The notes under the pieces: model-generated
The model's database searches: none
Told to the model about the DNA's origin: nothing
Seen by the model: only the letters and a program-made list of their open reading frames with translations
From: Prinia subflava
Taxonomy: Eukaryota > Chordata > Aves > Passeriformes > Cisticolidae
Direction of reading: 5' to 3'
NCBI RefSeq assembly: GCF_021018805.1
Contig: NC_086248.1
Location: 22,142,922 to 22,206,921, forward strand
DNA: 64,000 nt
Shown here: one piece after another, positions 13,314 to 26,461 of the stretch
Layout of the letters: the number at the start of each line of letters is the position of its first letter
Numbering within the stretch: the stretch's first letter is position 1
Translations under genes and position numbers: made by a program

Positions 13314-13775
13314 TTACTAATGAAGCTGCACTTCAAACAAGTGAAGCACCATCCTTGTTTCTGCCTTAGCAAACCCAGCTCTTCTCCACCCACGTAGGAC
13401 CCATAAATATATACACAAACAGAAAAAAATCTTATCCAAGTGAATGGAATGGAATGTTTTAAGCAGCTTTTAAGCAGCAGAGGGTTTTTGTTTTGGTTTT
13501 CTGACGTTTTTTCCTTGTTGGTGTCACTTGAGCACCAAGCCAAACAAGAATGAAGGTTAGCAGGGACACCTATTATGAGCTCTGCGAATGTGTGCACAGA
13601 AGAACTGGGCACAAAGTCACAGAAACACAGTTAGGCTCTGTGATACAAATTCAATAATATCGAACCATTGTTTTCTTCCACTTATTTCATAGAACAAAAA
13701 AAATCTGCAGAAAAAATATTCTTCTAGATTTAAATGCTCTCCAAAACTAGGAAGCATTTTAATAACATTATACTA

Positions 13776-13777
<2 letters not shown>

Positions 13778-13823
<46 letters not shown>
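13778..13823. repeat. Uninterrupted 46-nt poly-T (poly-A on CSMD1 strand)
   Basis: There are 46 consecutive T bases, by far the longest homopolymer in the window. It lies 484 bp upstream of the CUB exon in transcript direction. It could be the A-tail of a minus-strand retroposon, but the sequence abutting it at 13824 was not recognised. The length may also be affected by sequencing error. Confidence 0.85.
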
Positions 13824-13824
<1 letters not shown>

Positions 13825-13839
13825 TTCTGAACCACGGTG

Positions 13840-13913
13840 TTTACAGATGACAAATTAATTCAGAAGGATTTACTGCCAGATGAACCTTACAAGATTCATG
13901 CATCATCTGTAAA
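13840..13913. repeat. 11-bp perfect inverted repeat
   Basis: TTTACAGATGA at 13840-13850 is exactly complementary to TCATCTGTAAA at 13903-13913, with a 52-bp spacer. It sits 17 bp from the end of the poly-T run, so the two may be one inserted unit. Confidence 0.7.
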
Positions 13914-15248
13914 TAATATATATTTTTAATTATTATTAACAATTTTTTTTAAATGAAAAGTATGTGATTTTCTCCTAGATCTTGAAAGTTATTTAATATT
14001 TTGCCAAAGGATTTAGCAAATGTCTTATATGTTCCTTGCTCAGTAAGATTTCATTGAAAGCTTTAAAAACTTGCTGATTATCAGCAGTATCTGATATTAA
14101 AACATATAATTAAACCCCCCCCAAGAAAATATGTCACCCATAAAATTCATTGACATAAACTAAAAATTCATCAGGTAGCTTTTGCTGTTTGATAATGTGG
14201 CTATGAAAGCCAAAGGAATAGTAATTAAAAATATTTTTACATAGGAAAAAGATCAGAAGAGAAGCATTTTATTTTTATGTTTTATCCTCTTACTGCTACT
14301 AATCATTAGGTACTATTTGCATACTATAAGTGCATGTAGAGATTCAAAAACACATAGCTTGGAAAAGTGCATAACACAAGTAACTTATAATCTAATTAGG
14401 ATAATAACTGAATAGCTAATTAAGACACCAGAAAAGGGTAGGAGTAGACCTGCTCTTCTCAATCATAATTGAAAGCCTGTCAGTGAAAATGTCTTTAAAA
14501 GGAAGATTTAAAGGAAAAAAAGAATCATGAATCAAAGGAAGAAGAATACTGGGTTTGTACATTACAAAAAGGAGACTATTAATAGGGACTAAATAGCCAA
14601 TAAGTGACTGAAATAAAAGGAAGAATTGCAATAAAGACAGAAACAGAACAATTTCTTTAATGTTTAAATAATGTACAGACCATTAATTTGACTGAAAAAA
14701 GAAGAGAGAACGTTGCTGAATGGCTCAAACAGGTATCTATGCTTCTAGATGCAAAGCAAATTTTCACATACATAAATGCAACATAACCTTGGCTATCGAA
14801 AGTTTATTGACTTAATTTCTTGGCACACAAATTTGTCAGAGGAGGTCATGTCTTTTCGATAAATCTCTGATCTTACTTTCTAGACCCTGATATTTATAAC
14901 TGTTTGTTCTTTTTTAAAATGAAGGGATAGAGGTAGAATACATTGACTTTCCTAAAAGATTTCTTTTTGTTGGTGAAATCAGGCCATTTCTGTGATTCCT
15001 TCCTCAATTTCTGGCTTTTTATACAGTGGATATTGAAAGGGCCATTGTGCCTCTGAGGAATGAAAGGGGGAAAGGAAGTGGAAATTAAAGAACCACGGAT
15101 AAAGCTGAGAATCCGAGTAAAATTGCCTGGTGCATAATATATTCAAAGATTAAAATAATTTGAAAAATACTGTAAATCTAAAATAAATCATAAAGGAGAA
15201 ATGGTTTTGTTACTGAATGATATCTAAAATTACTCCTTTTTTTCTCAG

Positions 15249-15310
15249 TGTTTGTGTGTGTGTGTTTGTTTTGGGTTTTTGTTGTTGTGGTGGTTTTGCT
15301 TGTTTGTTAT
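15249..15310. repeat. (GT)n and G/T-rich tract
   Basis: A short run gtgtgtgtgtgt is followed by tttgttttgggtttttgttg and more G/T-only sequence. Confidence 0.8.
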
Positions 15311-17469
15311 TTTTAATAACTTTCTAGCACTTCATTTCAGATCATCATCAAAACCAGAAAAGAAAAATAAATTAACTTCATACATGCTGTACCTGCACTT
15401 TTAAGTTTCAGTTTCTATCACAACAGATCCACCTGTGTTCTTGAAAGGCAGCCAGCAGACTTTTCCCATGCAGGGTAACCAGCAAGATGAGCAAAACCCT
15501 AAGTCAGACACATCTCGTACAAGCTGCTGCTGTTAAATTTTGTTATGACAGCATCCTCAATTATACCATCTCCCACTGTGTTTATACTGACATTAAGTAA
15601 CATACTAGTGGTAAATACAATACTCCTCACTGCTCCTGCTATAGAGCCCCTGAATAATCTTTGAGCTCTGAAGCTCAGAATTTTACAGCTGAAGTAAAAT
15701 TTATTATTACTGGCAACCACATGCAAAAATCTAAATTTATACATTGTGCATTACCAACGCGAGCCAAAGGAACTCAGACCATTACAGCTATCTGCCCAAA
15801 GGGATGCATAGCCCTTTAATCTATTTACACCACCATACTGAAGAGGTTTGCAAGTCAAGCTAACACAGAAATGGAAAGAGAACCTTAGTCAGCTAGGTAA
15901 GACCACAGAAAACAGCCTAAACCAGAGAGTATTTGCTGTCTGACAGATGTGGATATGCTTTGGGAATTTTCTCCATCACAAGAGGCACACAGGCTAAGCC
16001 AAGCAGACTGCTGAATAGCAAAGCACAACACATTGTTAAAGTGAGTGCAGGCAGGCGGGATGTGGCCACACTGCTCAGAGGGCAGGACACAAACTGTCTG
16101 GTGTTACTCAGCTGGTCCCACAGAGAGCTGGCCTCCCTGGACTGATCATCCTTTTTGGCCATGACCTTCTCTGTGTCATGCTTTCGAGAGAGTTAGCCTG
16201 ACAGAGCCAGTGCTCAGTAATCTTCGTGCACCACTGTGCTTGCAGTAATTTGAAAGCAGATAGTGCCTGAGGCTTCATGAATTCAAACTCTATGTGATTT
16301 ACAAATTGCATTTTAAAATGTGCAAGTAATTGATTCCAAACACTTATGGTTATTTTCAAGTTGTAAGCAACTGCACAAAGTGCTGTTTGTATCAGCATAA
16401 ATGACTACTTGAAGTATAAAGCTACAAACATTGGATTTCTCAGTAGTCAGGAATTAAGTGCTCTGAATTTAGAGAATGTGCATCTCATAGAAAGTGCACA
16501 TGCAAAAACACACGGCTGGCAACACTTGACAAAAAATATGTATACTGTATAGATGTGTAGCTTAGATAAAACAGATAAACACATCGACCAAGTTTATGCA
16601 TGCAAAAAATCAAAAATGCCTCTATGGCAGTCAATGAAAAACCTTTTATTTTTCTTTACAATAGAGTAATTCCACCAAAATTTTCACCAAAAATAATAAT
16701 CTGATAATTTTAAGAATCTGTGTTTTGCATAAATGAATCCTGCTACAAGTGAGATGCAAGCCTTGATGAGCAGATAGTCAAGGATGAAGCAAGAACAAAA
16801 CCAGGAGCTTAGAAAACTTCTTTCAAATTGGTTTAGGTATGTTTTGAACACTCAATCATATTTACAGGACTTTTCTCTCCTTACTTCACAAATGTTTTCC
16901 AGAGTGCAATGTTCTTTATTCTACATGTCTTTTTTACCATACCATATAATAAAATGCTTAGGCAAATTAAACAACATTTATTTCATTATAAAAACAAAAC
17001 GAAACCCCTTAATATTAACCTATCAAAAATTACTTATAATCTTTCAAAATTAATTTAGAATTTGAATTTAAATATTTGAATTGGCTTTTCCACTTGAAGC
17101 TCTTCATGTGATAAATCACATTACTACACTACCCTTGGAACATAAATGATAAAAACATTGTGGTGATTTAAAGCACAAAATTCATGGTAATAAGGTTATT
17201 TCTTATTATGTAATTAGTAGTAATTTTCTTATCTATCACTAACAATAGCATACGTGCAGTTAAAAACTTGAGTGATATTTTATGAATCGTCATCAAATGA
17301 CATATTGTCATTTTGAGTTGCATTTTATAGGTCTTCTCAATTAAAGAAAATTGCAGCTTTAGAGGGTTCTAAACGAACCATGGACCTAAATTATTTAGCA
17401 AGCTCTATTAAAAGCTTCTCTGAAATAGCTCTTTCTTTATCGAGGCTGCAGAGAACATCCATGTAGAAA

Positions 17470-18108
17470 GACCTGTGGGTTTGGGTTGATGGCAAGCTGA
17501 ACGTGAGCCAGCAGTGCCCCAGCAGCCAGGAGGGCCAGCGCTGTCCTGGGGAGCACTGGGCACAGCAGCACAGCCGGGCAAGGGAGGGGACTGTCCCCCT
17601 CTGCACAGCTCTGGAATGGCCCCGCTCAGGTACTGGGTGCAGCTCTGGACATCTCAATAGATGAAGGACATCAAACTATTGGAGTGTGTGCAGAGGAGCG
17701 CTGGAGGGCAGGACTGGGGAGGAGCGGCTGAGGAGCCTTGGCTTGCCCAGGCTGGAGAGGGCTGTGGGAGGGCTCAGGACAGCCTGCACCTTCCTCCAGG
17801 CAGGCAGCACAGAGGGAGGGGCTCATCTCTGCCTGGTGCCCACCCACAGGTACAGGGAACAGAATGGAGCTATGTCAGAGGAAGCTCAGCTGGACAACAG
17901 GGAAAGGTTCTTCACTGGGAGAGTGGCCAGTCACTGGAGCCGGCTCCCCGGGGAAATGGTTATGGCACAGGCCTGCTGGAGTTCAAGGAGCACTGCAATG
18001 TTGCTCCTTCTTAGCCATGTGGGTTAATTTTGGGATCTCAGGGAGTTGGAGTCAAGGATCCTTATGGCGCTCTTCCAGCTTGACACATTCTGTGATTCTA
18101 AGATTTAT
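17470..18108 (+). mobile_element. CR1 LINE, 5'-truncated 3' fragment
   Basis: The plus strand shows CR1 3'-end sequence: ctgtgggtttgggttgatgg, agcagtgccccagcagccag, gctggagagggctgtgggag, and a 3' end cttgacacattctgtgattc. This last is the avian CR1 terminal octamer region. It is GC-rich compared with its surroundings, and the frames that seem open across it are only products of that composition. It is antisense to CSMD1 and 5' truncated; the left edge is approximate. Confidence 0.9.
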
Positions 18109-20108
18109 TGAATTCTTTGTTAAACGGCATTTTTCTGTAGTTTGTTTGTGAGAAACTAGATAACTGTACTTAACTTAAAAAATCTTCAGTACAGAGAACA
18201 TATCTATAAAATGATGAATGATTACTTTTGCAAACAAAAGTACGAGGAGTTTGGTAATAGCTTTTTTAAAATGAGACTTCAAAATTACCATTTTAAAATG
18301 TCTTACTGACAAACACATAAAAACAAGCCACAGCATATCAATGGAAAGTTTAAAAATAAATTTTAGTGTGTCATTGCCAACTGTCAAGCTGCTAAACTGC
18401 AGATTCAGAATGACCAAACACATCACACAAAGTGTTACAATGGTGCAGCATTATGCATTCATCTGACAGCTCATTCATCTAATTTAAATCCAACAGGTAG
18501 ACAGCTATTTAACCATCAAAATATACATCTCTGCTTCCTTATCTTCTTTACTATTGTAAGTTTTTACAGACTTTATTTTGAATAGGTAAAAGCCAGCACC
18601 TCTGCATCTTTTCTGTGTTATAAAAAAATAGAAACTTGCTAGAAGTTGCTTGGGTTTTTTCTATCATCACTTGAATCCAGATGTACTACATCTCAGCTAA
18701 GTGCTGTAATCAGTTTCACTCCTTTTCTCAATTTCTTCTCTTGCTGTTGATCAACTTCACATAAATTAAATACTCATTAGACCATGCATCTAAGATTAAT
18801 TTTATTTCTATCTACATGGTTGTCAAAGGGCACTTCAAAATAATTTGGATTGCTCTCTACATAGAATTTGAGGGGGGAAGGTTTGGTTAAAATTTCAGAA
18901 AATATTGTGGCTTAGCAAAACAGAATCTATTTTACATATATTAAATAATCATATTTTTCACATGAAGCTGACAGTATTTACAAAATAGAAAAACAAAAAT
19001 TGTTGCAATTTCTTTAGAGACCTGTGGGCAACCATGCCAGCTGCAGCACTACTTTGAACATTTTATCTTTGAGATTCCAGTGAGCTTGATCAAAGTGACT
19101 TGACACCAGTGGGGTCATTCCAGGGGCCCTGAGAATACTGGACTCAGATGGGTAATCTTGCAATGGTTGTTTTTATTTTGTAAACATTTTCCTTAACATT
19201 TTGCTTAATTTAGTAACCTTTAATTATTTTTTCTATCATATTGGTTTTTATATTATAAAGATCTATTTCCTCTCCATCCATCCTGGACAGAACATCTGAC
19301 CTGTTAGTCAAGAAAGTTACATACTTCAAATAATACAGAAATAGTGATGGACTAATTATTTCCTGCCCTGGCAGAAAAGTTCATTTATGAGTTTATAGTT
19401 TGTACTTGAGCAAACTTAAAATCAAAACCCCAACACATTTTTTATGCAAAAACATGGTTTTACAAGAAAAGAGTTAAATTAAGAAGTTAAAAAATTAATC
19501 TGTAGTAATCTCATACTCTCTCACCCAAAAAAATAAAAGATCAGTCTTCAGGACATCTTGTAAATACTATCGTCTTCTCCAGTTAAGTATATTAAACTGT
19601 TTTGCAGTGATATGATTATCCTTCAATTGAGAATATGCTTTTGAAGCTGATAATGATCCCTTAAAGTAACAGTCTACAACAAATGAACAGTAAAGTCGAA
19701 AATTTAAAGCAAAAGAGAAAAGGCTGAATTCTTTGAGACCAAATTAATGATTGCTGAAAATTTCAGGTCTTTTTAATAGGAAATTTAATCCAGTTATTCT
19801 CAGAACTCTATGGGCATTTCTCAAATCCTTCATCTTTTTATGACTGCCTCTGAGGTTTGTTTTTCATTTTTAATAAATGAATATTTGCCTGATCTTAACT
19901 TTGCTCATATTGCTTATGGTCAGCCTGAAGGGGTTTTTTTCCCATTCTTTGACTTCACTACATCATTCTGGATACCTCTGCTATGTTTCCATTGTGGTGG
20001 TGATCTCATTTTTTCACTTGTTCCCAGCTTCCAGCCCCCTTATTTCACAGATCAAGCTTTTTTTTTTAATCAGGTCCCTCCATACCTACTGACACAGGCT
20101 AGAACCAG

Positions 20109-20180
20109 AACATCTAAACACAGATATATGTGTGTGTAAATACATATATATACACAAACAGACACACACAGAGATAAATA
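20109..20180. repeat. Degenerate (TG)n/(TA)n/(CA)n microsatellite
   Basis: The stretch contains tatgtgtgtgtaaatacata, tatatacacaaacag and acacacacagag in succession, a decayed dinucleotide repeat. A similar tgtgtgtgtgtatg run occurs near 20849-20866. Confidence 0.6.
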
Positions 20181-21789
20181 AAACTCCTTGTATCTGTGTC
20201 CTTAAATCTCTCGAGTGTGATCTACTAGTGCTTCACTACCCTGTAAGAAATTACACAGTATCTGCTTTCCTTGCTGCCTTTCCTGAAAAACTTCACCGAC
20301 TTCTTATTTGACTTGATACAATGAGGGCTTATTCCAGATTTCACCTCAGTGTAAATACTGCACAAAATCAGATTATTCTGGAAGTGAACAAAATTGCTCA
20401 GGCAAGAATCTACTATGTTACTTTAAAAATTAGAGACTATAAGGTGGACATAGAGAAAGTATTCTCATTTTATCATGTAATGTAACAGCAATAAGCAAAA
20501 TTATTGGAAAATAATTTTATTTTTATTATTTTTATTTATCTTGTTTATTTTTTTAATTGTAAACATGGATAAACATGGGATCAGAACATCTTTCTATCCT
20601 CCTTAAACTAATAAAATGGTATTTGTCTAAACATAAGAGAATGAGAAGAAATTATAACAGAATTGCTTGCTACCTCAGAAGGTATGGATAACAGAATCAT
20701 CAATTTCTGTTTGCTATTTTTTTCAAAAACATCAACTCTGCATCTATCTATTCAGTTTATTTTACTCTAAATGAATCATGGACTCTTCTCCTTTCATTCT
20801 TTATCAAGGAATATCTTTTTTGATATTAGATATATATAAAAATACATGTATGTGTGTGTGTGTATGTAAAAATCTATTTTAACCACAATATTTCTCCAAC
20901 AATAGCTCTTAAATCTGAAACCTGATTAATGATTACTTGTTCCTTTTGGACTTTTCTGACATAGGATCTTTTTTACTTTTTTGTCTTCTTTATTTTCCCT
21001 CTAATAGATGGATGTGTTTTTAATGATAATATATTACATGTTCTTCCCTTCACAGCTATTTTTATTGTGAGAAAAAGCTTACCATTGTAATATCACTAAT
21101 CCAATTTGTATTCCTAATGTTTGCTTCATAAAAATCTTGACTCATGCAACTATAATCAACTAGGGATTCTCAAAATTACTGAGAATTGAGAACCTAATTA
21201 CACAAAGTTCATTTAGAAGTAGTCACATATCATAAATCAGCTGTTAGTGGAACTACTGAAGAGAATGAAATTAACTTTCAAAATGTTTCAGAATTGTACT
21301 GCACAGTACTTCAACCTCAAGACAAAGAAGAAATGTTTTAGGTGATACTATTATAGTAGCTGAGATTGAGACAATAAAGAACTTTTCAATTCTCAGGAAA
21401 AAAAAAACATATTAACAGAATATATGTTGGCCATTGATTCTCTCTGAATATTTTTGTAAGTATGTAAAAGTATAGTTTGTAAGTATATTTGTATATACCT
21501 ATACAGTTTTTTGCTGCATTTTGCTGCTAAAAGGACAAAAAAGCCAAAACTGAATATCTAAGATCAGACACTGAATGGTCAGAAAATTTTTCTTTCCTTC
21601 TGTTTCGAAGCACTAGTAAAAGAAATCCCTGTTGAGAACTGATTGAAATCAAATACAAAAAGCAGACCTGGCCAAAATTTTGTTAGGTTTTCTGCATTTG
21701 TTTTGGAGCACAGAACAGTATAAAATATTTCTTTGCTGTGAGGAATTACGATAGAAGAGCCCTCAGTCACAAGCAACCATTAGTGGATG

Positions 21790-22070
21790 AAACAACTGCC
21801 CTTTGCTGCTCATCCACACGGGTACCAAGGACCCTGCCAAGGGAGTGGTAAAGGGAATCCACGGGCAGGAGAGCAGGCTGAGGAGCACAGGAGCCAGAGG
21901 GGCTCCCCTTAACACAGGGGGAAAGTTCAGGTAAGAGTGTCAGATTCCAGCAGAACAGTGCTTTACTAAAGAGCTGGGGCTGGGCAACAGGGCTTTGACA
22001 TCTCTGACCACAGGGTCCTCGTCAAGAAATGAGGATCTGCCTGTCTGTCTCTGCATGTAAACTCCGGAGC
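21790..22070. other. GC-richer segment adjacent to the Sushi exon
   Basis: About 280 bp with clearly more G and C than the surrounding intron (for example gagcaggctgaggagcacag and gagctggggctgggcaacag) lies within 160-430 bp downstream of the Sushi exon in transcript sense. No open frame or known repeat was recognised. It may be an old transposon fragment or an intronic regulatory segment. Confidence 0.4.
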
Positions 22071-22214
22071 GCCACTGCCTGAGTTATTACAGCTTTAAAT
22101 GGTGTCAGTTTTTACACAGTACATTAGTACACTTCAATTTAGGGAAAAAAATAATACTTCAAAATAAATTTATTTAACCTGCTGTTTGTATTTAAAAGCT
22201 ATTTCACGTGTTCA

Positions 22215-22442
<228 letters not shown>

Positions 22443-22500
22443 TTACAGTTAAAATTTGCAGAATGAAATAATAATTGTCCAACAACTATCATTAACTATT

Positions 22501-22540
22501 TGGCTTTGGTTTTGTGTTTTGGTTTTTGAGGGTTTTTTTA
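22501..22540. repeat. G/T-rich tract upstream of the Sushi exon
   Basis: The plus strand reads tggctttggttttgtgtttt followed by ggtttttgagggttttttt. On the CSMD1 strand this is A/C-rich, beginning about 84 bp before the Sushi exon acceptor. Confidence 0.65.
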
Positions 22541-22629
22541 AACATGATTCCTTAGAGAAATAAGGTGAAATTAGGTTATGGAATGTACTTGTGCAAAACA
22601 TTTCAGTTTTTTAATAGATGTCATAATTT

Positions 22630-22675
22630 TCAAAGCTAATTTCAAACTCGTAATTATCAAAGCTAATTTCAAACT
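22630..22675. repeat. 19-bp direct repeat, period 27
   Basis: The sequence tcaaagctaatttcaaact occurs at 22630-22648 and again exactly at 22657-22675, separated by 8 bp. Confidence 0.8.
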
Positions 22676-25600
22676 TAGTTCTTGGTTTAACAGTCCTTCA
22701 ATGAATCTCTTTACAGATCTATTTTCAAACAGTGTCCTACATATCTTGCTGCTGTTCTCTGAATGGAGTGAAAGAACCTTTTATTTAATTCTACCTTGTA
22801 AATATTGCAAAGATATTCATAAAACATAATTATGGGTGCAGGCAGTAGAAAACCCTTTATGTACAGTTTTCATTTAGGTGGTGAAATAGTTTAAAATCAT
22901 CCAATAATTAACTGTTCTCTGACAGTAAATTAAAGTCTCAAGTATATAAAATGTTTGATTTTCTTCTTAGTTACACATTATTTCAGGTCCTAAAAAATAA
23001 ATTAAGTCAACATTTGTTAAAAGAAACAGAAAATATGAAGGGAACTAAGCAGCTACATTGGGAAAATATGAATGGACACATTTTCTTCTTTTTATTGCAG
23101 AAACTTACTACCATTTGTTAATATTAGTTATTTGAAAGAAGTTGTCTGAACAAGTTATCATCTTAAAGATGATACTCCTCCACCTCTGAAAAAACCAAAA
23201 ACGTGTGTAAGAGAGAAGGAAAACAGAATTAGTTTTGTTCTCAAACTTCTTTGAAAGTTTTTAATGGCACGCCATTCTTTTCATTGAAGTAGTACAAATT
23301 AAAATTCTTTAATTTCCCTTGGAGAAGAACAAATAAGCAGAGGGAGCTAAAATGTGTCATGAACAGAGCACAGAAGAAGCATGTGCATCAAAGAAATGGT
23401 GGTCTAAAAGCTCACATATAATTCAGGTATCATTTCAGAAGGCACATATTTGATGAACAAATTTTTTAACCCCATACTTCCTCTTTTTCCTTACTCTACT
23501 CATCTGCAGAATAAACATAACCATGCCAACCTCTAACCTGCATGTTGAGAGAAATAATTACCCATTCAAGCATATCCTCAGAATGATTTAAAGCGTTATA
23601 TCAATATATCAATATTAATTATGCCCCATTATACCATGTAAGTTCAATTAGTGAATGCAGGCCCTTAATACATTACTCAGTCACAGTAGCATTTAAATGG
23701 TAGTAATTACACTTCATTTACAAACTAAGTTATATAAAAATTTTTGAAACGGTCAAGAAATACAAAGATTAAAAAACAGACTAGAAAACACTTTCACTTA
23801 CAACATAATTTTATTATGAAAATACCAGAATATTCTATAAATGTTAGCAAGGAAACAAAAATGACCCAAGACTCTAATGAATGATGAGTTAGACATATGT
23901 TCTACTCATTGCAGATCAAAGACCTAAGATTTCTTGAATTAAGGAAACTAATTAAGGTTGTTTGTAAATAGCTACCAAAGGTAGAAGCAAACATTATATC
24001 TGGTTTATTTTGTATTGTTTCAGATGGTTTAGCAGAATAGGATATGGCTTTGGATGTTCTCACTCACATTGTTAGAAAAGTCACTGTTTGATTCACATAC
24101 ATGAGAAAGATTACATATAAAATAAAGATATCAAAATAATTGGAATAAAATAAAGGTACTCATTTGTATTCCAAAAAGCTGAAAACAATGATCTATTACG
24201 AACTACAGTGTATATTGCTATATGTTATTACATGATTTTAGCACCACAGAAAATGCTACCCCTCTTTTCAAACTTTCCCCTTTTTGCTCACTTAGTCATG
24301 ACAGGTTAACACAGGCATTTTTTCAGTGAAAGCCAAAAAAGTAAAAATTTGTTACCACCTTTGATACAGGAGAATACTTGGATTTGAGACAAAAAATTCT
24401 TTGTTATTTTCTAATCAAAACATTTTTACAAAGAACTGTAAATTGAAGTAGTTTCATGAAAAGATCTGATGCATGCAGCAAAGATGTATACAATTCAAAA
24501 GCCAGCTTTTATTTTTATGAGAGGGTGTTCTATCAGAAAAAAAAATTGCATTATTCAAAGCTACTATGAATTCTGGTAAACTGCATTCCCAAGGAAACAC
24601 ATCACAGAAAATCTACATCTGCCACATAAATAACAACTGTCACTGGCTAACTGTTGGAACTGTATTGCAAGTCAGTCTCGTATCTCTGTAGAGTCTCCTA
24701 CAATATGCTCTTTACCTGCATCTTCTTACCTCTACCTCTGTCAAGAACTCCAGAGAAAATAATCCTTGGCATCCTGAAATTGGCATGCACTTTACCACAA
24801 CCTCCCAAAACTCAGTAAAAAATGAGTGATCTCAGAATGACAGCCATACTCAATAATACATGTAATAGCTCACAGGACTTCAGTTTCCAAGATCAAGCAT
24901 TCAACTACATTATTTATGTGCTTTTCTAAAACTTTGACTGAAGTATATTGAGGTAGACACAGAGTTTCATCTGCACAGACTTTACTGTTTCTAGTCTAGA
25001 CCTAAGATGAATTAGCCTTTGAAGGTTCCTAACAGTGAACAAAATAGTTTAATCTTTGGTTTATGAAGATTCTAGCTGACCAAAGCTATCATATGCATCC
25101 ATCAAGCTTTAAATTCATTGCCAAATTTTCAGTAAAAGATCCATATTTGTCTGTAGAGTAACAGAGGTCTACTGTCAATAAGATTGCAGTCACAGGCTCA
25201 GTTCATTAAATAGTTTGATGTTTGCTTCACATGGAGAACTATTACAAACTGGACTACACTGAAGCACTTAAGATAATGGATTTTTTATATAGAACTAAAG
25301 TTGGAGTGCTCTCACCATGCTTCATATCCTTTTTTTTTTCACCCAAATACTTTCCAACTTTGGGAGAAAAAAAAGGTAATTACAGTGTTTGAAGAAGAAT
25401 CTGGGTAGTCTTGATATTCGGTCATAGCAAAAATATGCACAGTGGGATAGTCAAGAATGCCTTTCTCCAATATCCTCCTCAAGTGGAGTCTATCTTCACC
25501 ATTCTGACAGACATAAAAACCTGTACAGACTTCACTTCCTAGCACAGATCAATCTGTAGCACTGCTTATTAATTAAGATTTTTTCATGAAATCAAGCCAA

Positions 25601-25684
25601 AGTATAGGCCTTCCTCATACATTACCTCTATTTTCCTGGACAGAAAAAAAAATTAACAAATGCACATGATCAAAAACCATAAGG

Positions 25685-25748
25685 AAAACAAAACCAAAAC
25701 GAAACAAGCAAAAACAAAACAAAACCACCAAAAACACCCACACCAACC
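25685..25748. repeat. A/C-rich low-complexity tract
   Basis: The run contains aaaacaaaaccaaaacgaaa and aaaacaaaaccaccaaaaac with very few other bases. It belongs to the A/C-tract class seen across the window. Confidence 0.8.
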
Positions 25749-26420
25749 TAAACCGCCAAAGGTTAAAGTTCTTATTCAAACTACATATACATGCTAATTT
25801 TTTTTCAGAAATGCATTGAAAACATTGCAATCCATGTGATAAAATGTAATGCTAATATTTATTATGAGACAGAAGAAAAGGCTTCAACATAGCAGGACTG
25901 TAAAAAGTAGTAGAAAAATGGCAGCTTGGTGATGCATGAATTTTCAATTAAAGGTTAATAAATGAACTCATATTTTAAAAATTACTCATTTTTAAATGGT
26001 GTCTATCAGATAATTTATTTATACAGCCTTTTCAATACCCTTTCTAAGGCTAAACTCCCTATTTATTTGCAACACAGGCCACTTGAATCTTGACACCACC
26101 TTAAACATACTAATCCTTTGCTTTCACTTATGAAGAGTTTCCTTCATTTTTTAAATATATTCGACTTCCTCATCTACCTCTTTCTGATTTATCATAAGAG
26201 AAACCAACTCAAATTAAACAGCAGTCTTTGATAAGGAAAGAAAACCAAACCAAAATATAAATGGTAGCTGTCACGGGACTGAATAAACTTTTGAAGGACT
26301 GTTTCACCCATGTTTTCCTATTATGGTCTCCACACTAGAATGCAAGAGTCTTTAAATATACTTTAAAGAAATACTGCAATAAGCAATGCCTAAAGTTTTT
26401 CATGTGTTCACTTCTAGCAG

Positions 26421-26461
26421 TGCCACGGCCGATGCCACTTCATGGCATCGTGACACTGGCA
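26421..26461. repeat. GC-rich two-stem hairpin
   Basis: GATGCCA (26431-26437) pairs with TGGCATC (26443-26449) around a CTTCA loop. An outer TGCCA (26421-26425) pairs with TGGCA (26457-26461), with an internal loop between. It stands out in AT-rich intron and keeps CpG dinucleotides. No known RNA family was recognised. Confidence 0.5.

Noticed and set aside
15950..16400. Possible conserved noncoding element or exon with short frames on both strands
   Set aside because: Composition is mildly GC-richer but no domain, splice pair or repeat could be supported without an alignment.
17661..18151. Overlapping frames of 113-137 codons
   Set aside because: They lie inside the CR1 3' region and in frames unrelated to the reverse transcriptase.
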